In this document: positions 1 through 7,860 of the stretch, in pieces
How the letters are laid out: each line of letters opens with the position of its first letter
Position numbering within the stretch: position 1 is the first letter of the stretch
Assembly (NCBI GenBank): GCA_934561055.1
Contig: CAKTFN010000005.1
Span: forward strand, 76,527 to 140,526
DNA from: an uncultured Eubacteriales bacterium
GTDB taxonomy: Bacteria > Bacillota > Clostridia > Oscillospirales > Acutalibacteraceae
Reading direction: 5' to 3'
Length of the DNA stretch: 64,000 nt
The notes under the pieces: generated by a model
Seen by the model: the letters and a program-made list of their open reading frames with translations, nothing else
Database searches by the model: none
What the model was told of the DNA's origin: nothing
Position numbers and translations under genes: made by a program

Positions 1-121
1 CCTCAATGTCGATGTCGGCCTCAACAAGAACGGTATCGATGTCCGTTGAATTAAGCTTTCCCGTTGCCAGACCCTTGTCAATCAAGGCTTTGACCATTGA
101 TTTTTTTTCAGTGTTTTCCAT
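1..121 (-). CDS. rpoD: RNA polymerase primary sigma factor RpoD, N-terminal fragment
   Basis: Only the first 40 codons lie in the window; the gene runs off the left edge. The product begins MENTEKKSMVKALIDKG, which fits sigma-70 region 1.1 of the vegetative sigma factor, the part that keeps free sigma off DNA. An AAAGGAAG ribosome site sits 8 bases before the ATG at 121. The call rests mainly on context: it follows dnaG on the same strand after an 88 bp gap with no terminator, as in the classic dnaG-rpoD operon. The visible protein alone would not be diagnostic. Confidence 0.8.
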   Translation of the reverse strand, partial: MENTEKKSMVKALIDKGLATGKLNSTDIDTVLVEADIDIE

Positions 122-209
122 AAGAATGACTTCCTTTCATTTCGGCTTCGTTTTGGCTTTCGCCGATTATTATATGATTTGAATTATTAACGTGAATTAT
201 TTATGTGAA

Positions 210-1970
210 TCACTTTTTCTTTTTGAAAAGCGCCGCATATTCTTCGTCGCTCATTTTTGAAATGTCAATTGAGTTTTTTTCGTGCTCTTCCCTTTCGTTT
301 TCAAGAACTTCAATGCAGTCAAAAAGCTCCTTCTTTGTTCCGGAAAAACTTTCGCTCTGCTTTGAAAGGCGAACAAAATCGCTGATTTCGTCGTTTGAAA
401 GTTCGGAAGAAAATGCGGTAAGGTCAAGGCTTTCATTTTCTTCAATCCGACGGGAAAGAATTTTGAAAATTTTTTCGAGCGAAGGAATACTGAAACTCTT
501 TTCGGTGAGTCTTTCTTTGACCGAAGGATAAAAATCCGGATTTTCAAAAAGGAGAGTGATTATGCGTTCCTGAGCTTTGACCGCTTTGACGCTTGTGTTG
601 TTTGAAAGTCTGAGCTTTCCCATTTTTGCCATCGAGTCGCGTTGAATCGTTTCATATTTTTTCTTTTCGCTGTTCGCCGCATTTCTGCGTTTGAGCTGAT
701 TGATACGGACGGTGATTGCGTTTTTTTCGACGCCCAGCTCTTCGGCAAGTCTTGAGGTATACACATCAACGGCAATCGAATTTCTGACCGAGCCGAGAAT
801 TTCGGCGGCGAGCGTGAGATACCTCACCTTTCCGTCCGAAGATTCAAGGTCAAGTCCCTCACGGGCCTTGAGGAGAGCAAATTCGATTTCGTTCTCTGCC
901 CCGTCGATAAGACTGCGGATTTTTTCCGGCCCGAATTTTTTAAGAATTTCGTCCGGATCTTTTCCTCCGCTCAGACGAATTACCCTCATTTTCATTCCGA
1001 TTGACGAAAAGACCTTAATTGCCCTTTCGGTGGCCTTCCGTCCGGCTTCGTCGTTGTCATAGGCAATGAGAACCTCTTCGGCATAGCGTGAAAGAAGGTG
1101 AGCCATTTCACCGGTGAGGGCCGTTCCGAGACAAGCGATCGAATTTGTGAATCCTGCCTGATGCAGGGCAATCGCATCCATATATCCTTCAACAAGAATG
1201 AGAGATTTTTCCTTTGAATTTTTTGCAAAATTGAGTCCGAAAACGCCGAGACTTTTTTTGTAAACGGGCGTGTCGGAAGTGTTGATATACTTCGGTTTGC
1301 TGTCATCAAGAACACGTCCGCCGAACGCAACAACGTTTCCTCTCGGGTCAATGATCGGAACAATCACACGGTTTCGAAAGTTGTCATAAAACGAAACTCT
1401 TCCATCCTTGTCGCTTTTCTGTGCAAGATTTGCTTCATAGATTTCCTCATAGGAATAACCTTTTTCACGAAGATGAGTAAGAAGTGCGCGCCATTCGTTC
1501 AAAGCATAACCGAGGCCGAAACGGGTGATTGTTTTTTTTGTGTAACCGCGGCCGAGGTAATATTCAAGTGCGGTTTTTCCTTTTTCGCCCATCAGGCATT
1601 CATGAAAAAACCTTGCCGCCTCACGGTTCATTTCGTAAATTCGTTTTCGCCGTTGAGCAAGCGAATCATCGAAATTATCAGACGGCATCACCATTCCGAC
1701 ACGGTCGCAAAGAAGGCGGACGGCTTCGGCAAAATCAAGGTTTTCCGCCCTTCTGATGAAACTTACAACCTCTCCTCCGGCACCGCAGCCGAAGCAGTAA
1801 AAGCTTCCGTTTTCGGGATACACGGTGAAGGAGGGCGTTTTTTCGTTGTGGAACGGGCAAAGACCGACGAGGTTCTTTCCCCTTCTTTTGAGCTGAACAT
1901 AGCCCGAAACAATGTCTTCGATATCGCACCGCATCCGCAGTTCGGAAAGAAAGTCATCACTGAAACGCAC
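210..1970 (-). CDS. dnaG: DNA primase
   Basis: DnaG makes the RNA primers for chromosome replication and works with the replicative helicase. The 586-aa length is normal. The N-terminal CHC2 zinc finger has C38, H41, C59 and C62. The catalytic TOPRIM domain shows the EGYMD motif with E261 and the DND metal motif at 305-307. The C-terminal 150 residues are charged and poorly conserved, as expected of the helicase-binding part. I chose the GTG at 1970: the protein begins MRFSDDFLSEL, and GGTGAGG lies just upstream, though close to the start. The gene is 37 bp downstream of dgt and 88 bp upstream of rpoD, so the three are probably co-transcribed. Confidence 0.97.
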   Translation of the reverse strand: MRFSDDFLSELRMRCDIEDIVSGYVQLKRRGKNLVGLCPFHNEKTPSFTVYPENGSFYCFGCGAGGEVVSFIRRAENLDFAEAVRLLCDRVGMVMPSDNFDDSLAQRRKRIYEMNREAARFFHECLMGEKGKTALEYYLGRGYTKKTITRFGLGYALNEWRALLTHLREKGYSYEEIYEANLAQKSDKDGRVSFYDNFRNRVIVPIIDPRGNVVAFGGRVLDDSKPKYINTSDTPVYKKSLGVFGLNFAKNSKEKSLILVEGYMDAIALHQAGFTNSIACLGTALTGEMAHLLSRYAEEVLIAYDNDEAGRKATERAIKVFSSIGMKMRVIRLSGGKDPDEILKKFGPEKIRSLIDGAENEIEFALLKAREGLDLESSDGKVRYLTLAAEILGSVRNSIAVDVYTSRLAEELGVEKNAITVRINQLKRRNAANSEKKKYETIQRDSMAKMGKLRLSNNTSVKAVKAQERIITLLFENPDFYPSVKERLTEKSFSIPSLEKIFKILSRRIEENESLDLTAFSSELSNDEISDFVRLSKQSESFSGTKKELFDCIEVLENEREEHEKNSIDISKMSDEEYAALFKKKK

Positions 1971-2007
1971 AAAACCTCACCGTCCTTTCAATAATGTAAT
2001 ACAAAAA

Positions 2008-3006
2008 TTATTTTTCCCACGAAGACGGGATAAAGTATTTTGAAAAAGTTTTGATTGCGTAACCGTCGGTCATTCCGGCAATGTAATCGCAGACGGCCCT
2101 TTCGGTTCCTTCTTTCCATGCGATTGAAATATACTCGTTCGGAAGTTCGTCCGGATGCTCACAGAAGAATGAGAAAAGCTGCTGAATCATTGAAATTGCC
2201 TTGCTTTCCTCGCTTTTGCAAACGGGATTGGTATAAACGCGGTCAAACATAAATTCATGAAGAATGTCAAACGCGGCCTGAACGTCTTCGTCAAGGCGAA
2301 TGTCCTCTTTTGTGTTCCTGATTGCGGAAAGAACAAGGGTATTGATGCGCTCGCTTTTTGAGTTTCCGAGAATTCTTCTGACGTCGGGCGGAAGGTTTTC
2401 CTCGTTCAAAACCCCGCCCCTTTCGGCGTCGTCAATGTCATGGTTGATATATGCGATTCTGTCGGCAAGTTTGACGATTCTTCCTTCAAGGGTATCTGAT
2501 TCTTTTCCTCTCGTGTGGCAAACGATTCCGTCACGGACTTCATAAGTAAGGTTCAGTCCCTTGCCTTCTTTTTCAATCAGGTCAACAACGCGAAGACTCT
2601 GCTCGTAATGGCGAAAACCTCCGCTCATCACTGCGTTGAGCGCACGCTCGCCGGCATGGCCGAAAGGCGTGTGACCGAGGTCATGGCCGAGAGCAATCGC
2701 TTCGGTCAAATTTTCGTTGAGAGAGAGGCCGACGGCGATCGTCCTTGCGATTTGAGCAACCTCAAGGGTATGAGTGAGTCTTGTTCTGTAATGGTCGCTG
2801 TCCGGCGAAAGAAAGACCTGGGTTTTATGCTTCAGCCTGCGGAATGAGCTTGAATGAATGATTCTGTCCCTGTCCCTCTGAAACGCCGTTCTGATTTCGC
2901 ATTCTTTTTCCTCACGCTGTCTGCCCTGCGTATTTTCGCAAAGGAAAGCAAACCGCGAAAGATTCTTCCGTTCGTTTTCAAGCGTTTTGAGTCTGATTTC
3001 GTCCAA
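2008..3006 (-). CDS. dgt: dGTPase-like HD-domain triphosphohydrolase
   Basis: This family hydrolyses dNTPs, classically dGTP, to the nucleoside and tripolyphosphate and so trims nucleotide pools. In 332 aa I see the HD metal site: H79 in LTHTLEVAQ, the HD pair at 108-109 in LGHDLGHTPFGH, and a later aspartate in VKLADRIAYINHD. The short length without an insertion matches the dGTPase-like branch of Firmicutes rather than E. coli Dgt, so the true substrate is open. The start is TTG at 3006 with AGGAAGG about 10 bases upstream. It is the first gene of the dgt-dnaG-rpoD series. Confidence 0.9.
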   Translation of the reverse strand: MDEIRLKTLENERKNLSRFAFLCENTQGRQREEKECEIRTAFQRDRDRIIHSSSFRRLKHKTQVFLSPDSDHYRTRLTHTLEVAQIARTIAVGLSLNENLTEAIALGHDLGHTPFGHAGERALNAVMSGGFRHYEQSLRVVDLIEKEGKGLNLTYEVRDGIVCHTRGKESDTLEGRIVKLADRIAYINHDIDDAERGGVLNEENLPPDVRRILGNSKSERINTLVLSAIRNTKEDIRLDEDVQAAFDILHEFMFDRVYTNPVCKSEESKAISMIQQLFSFFCEHPDELPNEYISIAWKEGTERAVCDYIAGMTDGYAIKTFSKYFIPSSWEK

Positions 3007-3105
3007 TGTTTTTCGCCTTCCTTTCGTTTTTTCAAAAGAGAGCCGTCATTAATTCGGATTTTTCTCTGTCTAATAGTTATATACAGCTTTTTCTTCGTTT
3101 TCCCC

Positions 3106-3726
3106 CTAAATTTTTGAAAATTTTTCTTCAATTATTTCGGAACGGAGTTTTCCGAAGCTCCTGTCAAAAACCTCTGCGTCAAATTTTTCAAAAACGTCGG
3201 ACGGAATTTTCAAAGTTAAAGAAACATTCTCCGAAAAATCCGTTTCTTCAACCGAAACGCCAAAGGCGGAAAGAATCGTTTGAAGTTTTCCGTAAAAATT
3301 GTAATCGCAGGTGATTTTTGCAATTTTGCAAGGCGCCATTGTAATGATTTTTGCACTGTCGATTCCGATTTTCGCCGTGTGTGTATACGCACGGACAAGG
3401 CCGCTTGCACCGAGAAGAATTCCGCCGAAATATCTTGTTGCAACAACGGCGCAGTCCGTCACGTTTTCTTTGAGAAGAACGTCAAGCACCGGAAGCCCCG
3501 CCGTTCCCTGAGGTTCTCCGTCGTCGCTGTATCGGCGGATTTGTCCTTCACGAAGGCAGTAAGCGTAAACATTGTGCGTTGCGTCTCTGTGCTTCGCTTT
3601 GATCGAATTGATGAAAGCAACCGCCTCATCGTTCGTTTTCACCGGGGCCGCATAGCCGATGAAGCGTGACTTTTTGACGATGAATTCATCGCTTGAGCTT
3701 CTTTCAAGGGTTTTATAGCTTTCCAT
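3106..3726 (-). CDS. YigZ/IMPACT family protein
   Basis: A 206-aa member of the UPF0029/IMPACT family, with the N-terminal domain around residues 10-115 containing DATHNVYAYCLR and YSDDGEPQGTAGLPVL, followed by a small ferredoxin-like C-terminal domain. These signatures are hallmarks of the family. Its biochemical role in bacteria is not settled; ribosome-linked or translation-related roles have been suggested. I moved the start to ATG 3726 (MESYKTLERSS) because AAAGGAG lies 7 bases before it; the longer reading frame to 3762 has no ribosome site. It stands alone between dgt and the orphan RNA at 3.8 kb. Confidence 0.9.
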   Translation of the reverse strand: MESYKTLERSSSDEFIVKKSRFIGYAAPVKTNDEAVAFINSIKAKHRDATHNVYAYCLREGQIRRYSDDGEPQGTAGLPVLDVLLKENVTDCAVVATRYFGGILLGASGLVRAYTHTAKIGIDSAKIITMAPCKIAKITCDYNFYGKLQTILSAFGVSVEETDFSENVSLTLKIPSDVFEKFDAEVFDRSFGKLRSEIIEEKFSKI

Positions 3727-3783
3727 TCGATTTCTCCTTTTGCTATTCCGGTTTAAATTCAAAGCTGTTATATTTATAAACTA

Positions 3784-3868
3784 AGAAAACACCGCCCACT
3801 CTGACATTGGCGGTGTTTAATACATAAATCAAAATCAACGTGAATAACCGCATTTGCGACATCCATGT
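3784..3868 (-). ncRNA. orphan antitoxin-like small RNA
   Basis: A consensus promoter (3875-3903) fires leftward into about 85 bases with no coding capacity, ending in a 10-bp hairpin: AAACACCGCC at 3787-3796 pairs with GGCGGTGTTT at 3809-3818. The terminator arms are identical to those at 39151-39181 in the type I toxin locus. The body also resembles that antitoxin RNA: GTCGCAAATGCGGTTATTCAC here against GCCGCAGTAAGCGGTTGCTCC there. No toxin reading frame faces it, because yigZ starts at 3726. I infer a solitary or remnant antitoxin RNA; a target elsewhere is possible. Confidence 0.55.
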
Positions 3869-3874
3869 GTTTTT

Positions 3875-3903
3875 ATTATACAGTTTTGCCGCTTATTTGT
3901 CAA
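3875..3903 (-). promoter_or_regulatory. consensus sigma-70 promoter of the orphan RNA
   Basis: On the minus strand TTGACA (3898-3903) and TATAAT (3875-3880) are separated by exactly 17 bases. A GC-rich inverted repeat, GCCGCTT/AAGCGGC, encloses the -35 box. The same design occurs at 39066 and 42160. Confidence 0.8.
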
Positions 3904-3924
3904 GCGGCCGCTTTATTCTCCGCG

Positions 3925-3949
3925 AAAAAAGACGGAGCAAAAAGCTCCG
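3925..3949 (-). terminator. rpmE terminator
   Basis: Minus-strand hairpin CGGAGC-TTTTT-GCTCCG followed by GTC and six T's, 30 bp after the rpmE stop codon. Confidence 0.85.
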
Positions 3950-3978
3950 CCTTAAATTCATTGGATTTTTTGCAAAAA

Positions 3979-4188
3979 TTACTTATTCTTTGCAAGGTTG
4001 AAACGTTTGTTGAATCTATCAACACGTCCGCCGGTATCAACGAGCTTCTGCTTTCCGGTGAAGAACGGATGGCAGTTTGAGCAGATATCAACACGAAGGT
4101 CACTCTTGGTTGAACCGGTTTCGATTGTTGCGCCGCAAGCACACTTTACGGTTGTCTGTTCATACTTGGGATGGATTCCCTCTTTCAT
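3979..4188 (-). CDS. rpmE: 50S ribosomal protein L31, zinc-binding type
   Basis: A 69-aa ribosomal protein of the large subunit. It has all four zinc ligands: C16 and C18 in CAC, then C36 and C39 in CSNC. It also has the family ending in GGRVDRFNKRFN. The presence of cysteines marks it as the C+ (zinc-storing) form, as opposed to the zinc-free YtiA type that replaces it when zinc is scarce. It has its own promoter and terminator, so it is monocistronic. Confidence 0.97.
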   Translation of the reverse strand: MKEGIHPKYEQTTVKCACGATIETGSTKSDLRVDICSNCHPFFTGKQKLVDTGGRVDRFNKRFNLAKNK

Positions 4189-4250
4189 TGCTGTGTCACC
4201 TCTTTCGATAAAAAAGACATAATAATAGTTCTTTCATAAGATACCGCAAC

Positions 4251-4279
4251 ATTGTATCACACATTATTTTAAAAATCAA
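4251..4279 (-). promoter_or_regulatory. rpmE promoter
   Basis: Minus-strand TTGATT (4274-4279), 17-base spacer, TACAAT (4251-4256), about 60 bp upstream of the rpmE start. Confidence 0.7.
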
Positions 4280-4317
4280 CATTTTTTCTGAAAATTTGTT
4301 TGTGATTTTTTGACGGT

Positions 4318-7300
4318 TCAAATTTTGATTTTAATTTCCTTTGAAAGGTGGAAGGAATAAAGCAGCGTCTCCTTAACTTTATATCCGGTGCAAAGTTCAA
4401 GCGCCTTTTTATAAATTCTCACCTGCTCGGAATATTTTTTTTCAAATTCCTCTTCGGCTTCAAGAAAGTCCGTTTTGTAATCAAGAACAACGAGCTCGTT
4501 TCCTTCAAGGAACGCACAGTCCGCAATACCCTGAATCATCACGTATTCGTCCGAAAAACGTGAAAGCTCCGGATAGACTTCGGAAATCGGAACGCTTATC
4601 GTGAACTTCTTTTCACGCATGACGAGCGGACTTTCAAGAATCCTTTTGCAAAGACTGCTTTTGAAAAAGGCGGAAACGGCTTTTCGGTTGATTGCGTTCT
4701 TTTCCTTTTCGGTGATAAGTCCTCGTGAAAAAACGGCTTCAATTTCACCTTCAAGGTCTTTCCTTGCGTTTTCGTAATTTGCAAACTGCATGAACGAATG
4801 GGTTGCAATTCCTCTTTGAGCTCCTGTGAGTCCTCCCGAAAGAAATGCGGGTCTTGAAGAAGCAAAGTATTCCCGGTCAACAAAGTTTTTGTCAACCTCG
4901 CTCGCCGCACGCTTGCTGACAACGTACGAGAGTTCCTCGTATTCATATTTTTGAGAAAAGCGTTCTTCAAAAACTTTCAAAAGGTCTTCGTTCACCTTTG
5001 AAAGAGGCTTTCTTTCTTGCGGTTGCTCTTTCTTTTCCAAATCTCGCTTTATGAAAAGCTTCAGTCTGAAATCGGCCGGAAGAACAATGTTTTCGCCGAT
5101 TCCGGAATTTTCACGAAGTTCTCTTAAATCGGGATGGCGAAGAAGCGCCGTGAGTATCCAATCGAAGTAGCTTCCGGCAAGCGAGGACGCAAACGGGGTG
5201 ATCCGCTTTCGGTCGGCATTGATGTTTGCAACGCATTTGAGAGCGGCTTTTTCCGCATTTTTCACGGCGGAAATCATAATAAGCTTTTCCTTTGCTCTCG
5301 TCATTGCAACATAAAGAACACGCATTTCCTCCGAAACGGTATCCTCGCGAAGCGACTGCTTCACCGCCTTATGACAGACGGTCGGATACTGAGCGAGAGT
5401 TGCTTCGTCACGTCTTATAAGCCCAAGCCCGGCCTTTGGACTGATTACCGCATTTTTAATTTCGTCACGGCGGTTAAAAAGCGACGAACAACCGGCAAGA
5501 ATGCAAACCGGAAATTCAAGCCCTTTTGATTTGTGAATCGTCATGATTCTCACAACGTCAGCATCGGCAGAAACGCCGACTGCGCCCGGAAGGTCGCCTT
5601 TTGAGCGGTCAAGCCGGTCCACAAAGCGAACAAAGCCCGAAAGAGAATAATAGCCCGCCTTTTCATATATATCGGCGTAATCAAGAAGGAGCATAAGGTT
5701 TTCTTTTTTTGCACCGTTTTCCTTTTGACAGCGGACAACGGCATCAATTCCCGTTTCGTCATATACCGTCCTGATAAAATCCGAAACGTTCATACAGACG
5801 GCGATGCGCCTGAATTTTTCTATTGTCCGAAGAAAGTCTTTGCTTTTTTCGTCTCCGCCCTCTGCACCGGAAAGAAGGCAGGAATATATATTTCCGTCTT
5901 TCCGATTCGTTCTGAGAACGGCGCAATCGTCGGCGGTAAAACCGAAAAGTGCGCTCATCATAACGCTCAAAAGTGCAATATCCTGCTTCGGATTGTCGAT
6001 TACACGAAGAAAATTGAGCATCAAACTGATTTCCGGCGAAGAAAAGAAATCGGCGTCAAGCTGAGTGAAGCACGGAATTTTTTTCTTCTTGAGCGCTTCG
6101 GCGTAACATTCGCCTCTTCCGGAACTCATCGAACGCATGAGAATGCAGATATCCTTATACATAACCGGTCGCTCATTTCCGTCCTCGCCTTTGACGGTGA
6201 AACCTTCCTTCACAATTTTTTCAATGAGCGAAGCCGTATATTCCGCCTGATACTCGGCGCTGCTTTGTTCCTCCGTGTCAAGTTCATTCGTCTCAAGAAT
6301 ATGAAGTTCGGCGCATTCATCGTCCTTTTCGTCATAGAATGCGGAAAAAGCAAGCTTTTCCTCGTCGTTGTAATCAACTCCTCCGGTTTTTTCGCTCATC
6401 ACCTGAGAAAAGACAAAATTGACGGTGCCGGTCACACTTTTTCTGCTTCGGAAATTGTTTTTGAGAATGATTTTTGAAGGATAATTGTCTTTTTCGCTTT
6501 CATAAATCGGAAGCTTGTTTTTAAGTCCTATGAAGATTTCCGGCATAGCCTGGCGGAAACGGTAAATGCTCTGCTTCACGTCGCCGACTCTGAAAAGGTT
6601 GTCTTTTGAAACGGCAGTAAAAAGCATGTCCTGCGCTTTGTTTGTGTCTTGATACTCATCAATCAAAATTTCGTCAAAATTTTCACGAAGTTCGTTTGCA
6701 AGTTCGGTGCGTTCCCAACCGTCCTCGGTTTCACGAACAAGGAGCGACAAGGCATAGTGTGCGATATCGTTAAAATCCGCAAGTTGTTTTTCTTTTTTCA
6801 GTTCGGAAAAATGTTTTGAATAAAGATTCACGGCGTCGCAAAGGCTTTGAGTCATCGGCGCAAAAAACTTCATGTCGTCATAAAATTCTTCCTCGCCCGA
6901 GCAAAAAAGCGGAAGGAGCGTTTTTTGAATGACGGCTTTCAGCCTGTCACGGCTGTCCGAAAGGAAAAGAACGTCCGGTTCGTTCTTCATTTCCTTTGAA
7001 ACGCTTCCCCGTCTGACGAATTCAAAGCGGTTCGCCGCTTTGCGAACCTCGTCCCAGTCCCCTTCAAGAAGCTTTTCATGAAGGAATTCAAGCTGAGCGC
7101 CGTCCGATTCCGCCGCTTTCAAAAAAGCCTTTTCAAGCTCTTTGTCACCGGCAATCATTTTCTTTGTTGACGAAACTATATCTCTGCAATAATCCACCGC
7201 TTCGTTTGCGTAATCAAAAATAATTTTTCCGAAACGGCTTTCTCCGATTTTCTTTTCGTCCTTATAATCAGCCGCAATTTCCGCAAGCCACCTTTCCGGA

Positions 7301-7860
7301 AACGGATAAGAAACGCTCTGACGGTAAAGCTCAAGAATCACCTCCGAAAGGAAGGAGTCGTCCCTTCCTTTGAAAAGGAGTTCCGTCAAATCAAGAAAGC
7401 ACTTTTCACCCTTTTCGTAGAGTTCTTCAAGAGTAAGGGCGAGTGCGTTTTGCGAAAGCAGTTCGAGTTCCCCTTCGTCCGCCGTCCGAAAGTCCGGCGA
7501 AAGGTCAAGCGCTTCAAAGTGTTCACGGACAAGACTGCTGCAAAACGAGTCGATCGTGCAGATTTTTGCCGAAGGAAGGAGCATTTGCTGAAAAACGAGC
7601 CGTTCGTTCCCCGGGTCTTTTTTGATTTCCTCCTCAAGCGCTTTTGAAATTCTTGTTTTCATTTCCGATGCGGCGGCTTTTGTGAAAGTCACGATGAGCA
7701 GGCGATCTGCGCCCGACGGATTTTCTTCGTCGGTCAACCGTTCGATTACCCGCCGCGTGAGGACGGCGGTTTTTCCCGAACCCGCCGCCGCACTGACGAG
7801 GACGCTTCCTCTTCGTGCGCTTATGGCTTCGGATTGTTCTTTTGTCCATTTCGGGCTCAT
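4318..7860 (-). CDS. addA: ATP-dependent helicase/nuclease subunit A
   Basis: AddA is the UvrD-type motor and one of two nucleases of the AddAB complex, which resects double-strand breaks to a Chi site and loads RecA. The 1180-aa chain shows Walker A in AAAGSGKTAVLTRRV near residue 25, the helicase II motif ILIDEYQDTNKAQD near 395, motif IV-VI sequences including MTIHKSKGLEFPV and VLYVAMTRAKEKL, and the RecB-type nuclease signature LVVLDYKTD near the C-terminus. Its ATG overlaps the addB stop codon by 4 bp (ATGA), giving translational coupling. Nothing is missing. Confidence 0.97.
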   Translation of the reverse strand: MSPKWTKEQSEAISARRGSVLVSAAAGSGKTAVLTRRVIERLTDEENPSGADRLLIVTFTKAAASEMKTRISKALEEEIKKDPGNERLVFQQMLLPSAKICTIDSFCSSLVREHFEALDLSPDFRTADEGELELLSQNALALTLEELYEKGEKCFLDLTELLFKGRDDSFLSEVILELYRQSVSYPFPERWLAEIAADYKDEKKIGESRFGKIIFDYANEAVDYCRDIVSSTKKMIAGDKELEKAFLKAAESDGAQLEFLHEKLLEGDWDEVRKAANRFEFVRRGSVSKEMKNEPDVLFLSDSRDRLKAVIQKTLLPLFCSGEEEFYDDMKFFAPMTQSLCDAVNLYSKHFSELKKEKQLADFNDIAHYALSLLVRETEDGWERTELANELRENFDEILIDEYQDTNKAQDMLFTAVSKDNLFRVGDVKQSIYRFRQAMPEIFIGLKNKLPIYESEKDNYPSKIILKNNFRSRKSVTGTVNFVFSQVMSEKTGGVDYNDEEKLAFSAFYDEKDDECAELHILETNELDTEEQSSAEYQAEYTASLIEKIVKEGFTVKGEDGNERPVMYKDICILMRSMSSGRGECYAEALKKKKIPCFTQLDADFFSSPEISLMLNFLRVIDNPKQDIALLSVMMSALFGFTADDCAVLRTNRKDGNIYSCLLSGAEGGDEKSKDFLRTIEKFRRIAVCMNVSDFIRTVYDETGIDAVVRCQKENGAKKENLMLLLDYADIYEKAGYYSLSGFVRFVDRLDRSKGDLPGAVGVSADADVVRIMTIHKSKGLEFPVCILAGCSSLFNRRDEIKNAVISPKAGLGLIRRDEATLAQYPTVCHKAVKQSLREDTVSEEMRVLYVAMTRAKEKLIMISAVKNAEKAALKCVANINADRKRITPFASSLAGSYFDWILTALLRHPDLRELRENSGIGENIVLPADFRLKLFIKRDLEKKEQPQERKPLSKVNEDLLKVFEERFSQKYEYEELSYVVSKRAASEVDKNFVDREYFASSRPAFLSGGLTGAQRGIATHSFMQFANYENARKDLEGEIEAVFSRGLITEKEKNAINRKAVSAFFKSSLCKRILESPLVMREKKFTISVPISEVYPELSRFSDEYVMIQGIADCAFLEGNELVVLDYKTDFLEAEEEFEKKYSEQVRIYKKALELCTGYKVKETLLYSFHLSKEIKIKI

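Noticed and set aside
1473..1994. Long plus-strand open frame opposite dnaG, and similar frames opposite secA, addA, addB and recG
   Set aside because: These are shadows of real genes on the other strand; no ribosome sites and no family motifs.
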